Source: Deltaproteobacteria bacterium
GTDB lineage: Bacteria > Myxococcota_A > UBA9160 > SZUA-336
Direction of reading: 5' to 3'
DNA length: 7,810 nucleotides
Assembly: GCA_030673955.1 (NCBI GenBank)
Contig: DAOVBF010000050.1
Span: 1-7,810 of the forward strand
The notes under the pieces were generated by a model, which made no database searches, was not told the DNA's origin, and saw only the letters and a list, made by a program, of their open reading frames with translations. Position numbers and translations under genes: made by a program. Below, piece by piece: positions 6,207-7,810 of the stretch (positions are counted from its first letter, which is position 1; every line of letters begins with the position of its first letter).

Positions 6207-7466
6207 GTGAGCAAGATGCGCGACGTCCGAATGCGAGGCTTTGCCGAGCGCGCCGATGTGGAGGAGGTCGAGCGTTTTCTGGAGCGCAGCGTCCGGCCGC
6301 TGCCCGCGGAGCCGGTGCCCGTGGGAGAGAGTCCCGGTCGGGTGCTGGCCGCGGACGTCTTTGCGGAGGTTGATATTCCGGGCTTCCCGCGCGCCGCGAT
6401 GGACGGCTACGCGGTGTGTGGCGAAGACACCTTCGGCGCATCTGGCTATGACCCGCTCTCGCTCGAGGTGATCGGCGAGGCGCTCCCCGGTCACGGTTTC
6501 CGGGGCAAGCTCGGCACGGGTCAGGCGGTTCGCGTCATGACCGGCGCCCCCGTCCCCGACGGTGCCGACGCCGTCGTTATGGCGGAGGTCTGCGAGGAGC
6601 GCGATGGACGGGTGGAGGTGAGCGAGCCCGTCGCACCGCGCAAGAACGTTGGGGCCGTGGCTGAGGACATCCGCCGCGGTGAGGTTGTGCTGCGCACCGG
6701 CCGCCGCCTGCGTCCGCAGGATGCGGGGGTCCTGGCCTCGCTTGGAATGGCCGTGGTCTCGTGCGTGCGTCGGCCCCGCGTGCAGCTCGTGATCACCGGT
6801 GACGAGCTGCTTCCGGTGGGCAGTCGGCCCGAGGGATGTCGCATTGTGGACTCCAACTCGGTCATGCTGAGCGCGCTCGTAGCACGCGACGGGGGGGAAA
6901 TCTTGCCCTTCGAGATCCTGCCCGATCGGGTCCAGGTGATTCGGCAAGCGCTGGAGCGTAAGGAAGCCGACGTCGTCCTCGTTTCGGGCGGGAGCTCCGT
7001 GGGCAAGGAGGATCACGCCCCGCCGCTCGTGGCGGAGCTCGGCTCGCTCGACTTCCACGGGGTGGCGATGCGTCCCTCGAGCCCGGCAGGCTGCGGACGC
7101 ATCGACGGGCGCATCGTCTTCCTGCTGCCCGGAAACCCGGTGAGCTGCCTTTGCGCCTACGAGTTCTTCGCCGGTCCCTCGATTCGCGCGTTGGGGGGTC
7201 GCTCTCGCGCCTGGCCCCACCGTCGCGTACGCGTTCCACTCGTGCGCAAGATCGCGTCGGCCATAGGGCGCACGGACTACGTGCGCGTGGTGATCGAAGA
7301 CGGGCGTGCCGCCCCGGTTGCCATTTCGGGTGCCTCCATTCTCTCATCGACGGTAAGGGCTAGCGGTGCGGTGATCGTGCCGCGTGAGCTCGAAGGTATG
7401 CCGGAGGGCGCCGAGGTCGAAGTGCTGCTCTACGACGACGAGCTTCCGCTCGGGGAGGCGTCTTGA
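6207..7466 (+). CDS. moeA: MoeA-type molybdopterin molybdenum(tungsten)transferase, first copy
   Basis: A 419-residue MoeA/gephyrin-E-like protein, which inserts molybdate or tungstate into adenylylated pterin. Motifs in order: RMRGFAERADVEEV near the N-terminus, AAMDGYAV with Asp66 (the residue matching the essential Asp of E. coli MoeA), MTGAPVPDGADAVVM at 111-125, VITGDELLPVG, DSNSVM, SGGSSVGKED (260-269), and LLPGNPVS followed by the C-terminal domain IV. The usual KPGKP-type loop before LPGNP is replaced by RPSSP (289-293), a variant discussed in the findings. GTG at 6207 is preferred: GGGGAG at 6193-6198 lies eight bases upstream. An ATG three codons later is the alternative. It begins 27 bp after the AOR stop and overlaps the next moeA by 4 nt. 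Given the AOR neighbour, tungsten rather than molybdenum may be the metal (inference). Confidence 0.92.
   Translation: MSKMRDVRMRGFAERADVEEVERFLERSVRPLPAEPVPVGESPGRVLAADVFAEVDIPGFPRAAMDGYAVCGEDTFGASGYDPLSLEVIGEALPGHGFRGKLGTGQAVRVMTGAPVPDGADAVVMAEVCEERDGRVEVSEPVAPRKNVGAVAEDIRRGEVVLRTGRRLRPQDAGVLASLGMAVVSCVRRPRVQLVITGDELLPVGSRPEGCRIVDSNSVMLSALVARDGGEILPFEILPDRVQVIRQALERKEADVVLVSGGSSVGKEDHAPPLVAELGSLDFHGVAMRPSSPAGCGRIDGRIVFLLPGNPVSCLCAYEFFAGPSIRALGGRSRAWPHRRVRVPLVRKIASAIGRTDYVRVVIEDGRAAPVAISGASILSSTVRASGAVIVPRELEGMPEGAEVEVLLYDDELPLGEAS
7452..7458 (+). promoter_or_regulatory. Ribosome binding site supporting a TTG start for the second moeA
   Basis: GGGGAGG lies inside the end of the first moeA, four bases before the TTG at 7463. 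Together with the TTGA stop/start overlap it supports coupled translation and decides the start of the downstream gene, for which no ATG is available nearby. Confidence 0.6.
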
Positions 7467-7810
7467 AGCAAGAGCAGTTCCTGGAGGTGATCGATCGGGA
7501 CGAGGCGGAGCGGCGCTGGCACGCGACGCTCGAGCTGGCGCCGCTCCCGGCGGAGCGGCTCGCACTGCAGGAGACGCTGGGGCGGGTCCTCGCGGCCGAT
7601 GTGAGCGCCGGGGTGGACGTGCCGTCTTTCGACCGCTCCAACCTGGACGGCTTCGCAGTGCGCGCCCAGGACACCTACGGCGCGACCGAGGAGGCACCGG
7701 TGCGTCTGCGTCTCAACCCCGAGGTGATCGCGACGGCGGTACAGCCGAGAGAGGAGATCGTGGCCGGGACCGCCACGTCGATTGCCACGGGAGGGATGCT
7801 GCCGCGGGGC
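7463..7810 (+). CDS. Second MoeA-type protein, N-terminal part only, possibly of the MoeA-PBP fusion class
   Basis: The frame runs from TTG at 7463 to the window end, giving 116 residues with no stop. The sequence starts KQEQFLEVIDRDEAERRW, then ETLGRVLAADVSAGVDVPSFDRSNLDGFAV (the MoeA N-terminal region; the usual AMDGYA is NLDGFA), then APVRLRLNPEVIATAV and TATSIATGGMLPRG. This pattern is that of MoeA proteins that often carry a C-terminal periplasmic-binding-protein-like domain (PBP_like/MoeA fusion). From memory it resembles that class more than the first MoeA does, but only the N-terminal domains are visible, so the fusion is not proven. The start overlaps the preceding stop by 4 nt. It is probably in the same operon as the AOR and first moeA, and distinct in sequence from the first copy, so this is not a recent duplication. 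Confidence 0.85.
   Translation, partial: MKQEQFLEVIDRDEAERRWHATLELAPLPAERLALQETLGRVLAADVSAGVDVPSFDRSNLDGFAVRAQDTYGATEEAPVRLRLNPEVIATAVQPREEIVAGTATSIATGGMLPRG

Noticed and set aside
4095..7220. A 1041-codon open frame on the minus strand, antisense to the MoaD-like gene, the AOR gene and most of moeA.
   Set aside because: It is Arg/His/Ala/Leu-rich with no recognisable domain, while the opposite strand encodes three firm families over its whole length. Long antisense open frames are common in high-GC coding DNA.

Overview
The window is a high-GC bacterial chromosome segment with seven complete genes and two genes cut by the window edges. The gene mix is an inositol-phosphate synthase, a lipoprotein of the sulfatase fold with Thr at the nucleophile position, a CbpA/CbpM chaperone pair, and an aldehyde:ferredoxin oxidoreductase (AOR) with cofactor genes. 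It would suit a deltaproteobacterial/Myxococcota-like or related lineage with some anaerobic metabolism. That is inference from gene content; there is no rRNA or other marker to fix the taxon.

Left part (1-2705): the C-terminal end of an SDR dehydrogenase resembling type-2 3-hydroxyacyl-CoA dehydrogenase (HSD17B10-like) runs rightward off the left edge. It meets, tail to tail, a leftward pair: myo-inositol-1-phosphate synthase (first) and a sulfatase/alkaline-phosphatase-superfamily lipoprotein (second).

Middle (2835-4045): a leftward two-gene operon encodes a class II DnaJ of the CbpA type and its CbpM/MerR-like modulator. The two genes overlap by 4 nt (ATGA).

Right part (4140-7810): read rightward from a short divergent promoter region lie a MoaD/ThiS-like ubiquitin-fold sulfur carrier, a tungsten/molybdenum AOR, and two MoeA-type metal-insertion proteins in tandem, the second cut by the window end. 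The spacing (30 bp, 27 bp, then a 4-nt overlap) points to one transcript. It looks like a self-contained tungsto-/molybdopterin enzyme module: the MoaD-like protein could supply sulfur for the pterin dithiolene, the MoeA proteins insert the metal, and the AOR is the client. The most interesting details are the MoaD-like tail, which ends GG-Ser-Val and not at the diglycine, the CX3CX3C cluster motif of the AOR, and the two unlike MoeA paralogues side by side. No mobile elements, CRISPR arrays, tRNA or rRNA genes were seen. No stretch over 300 bp lacks a gene.
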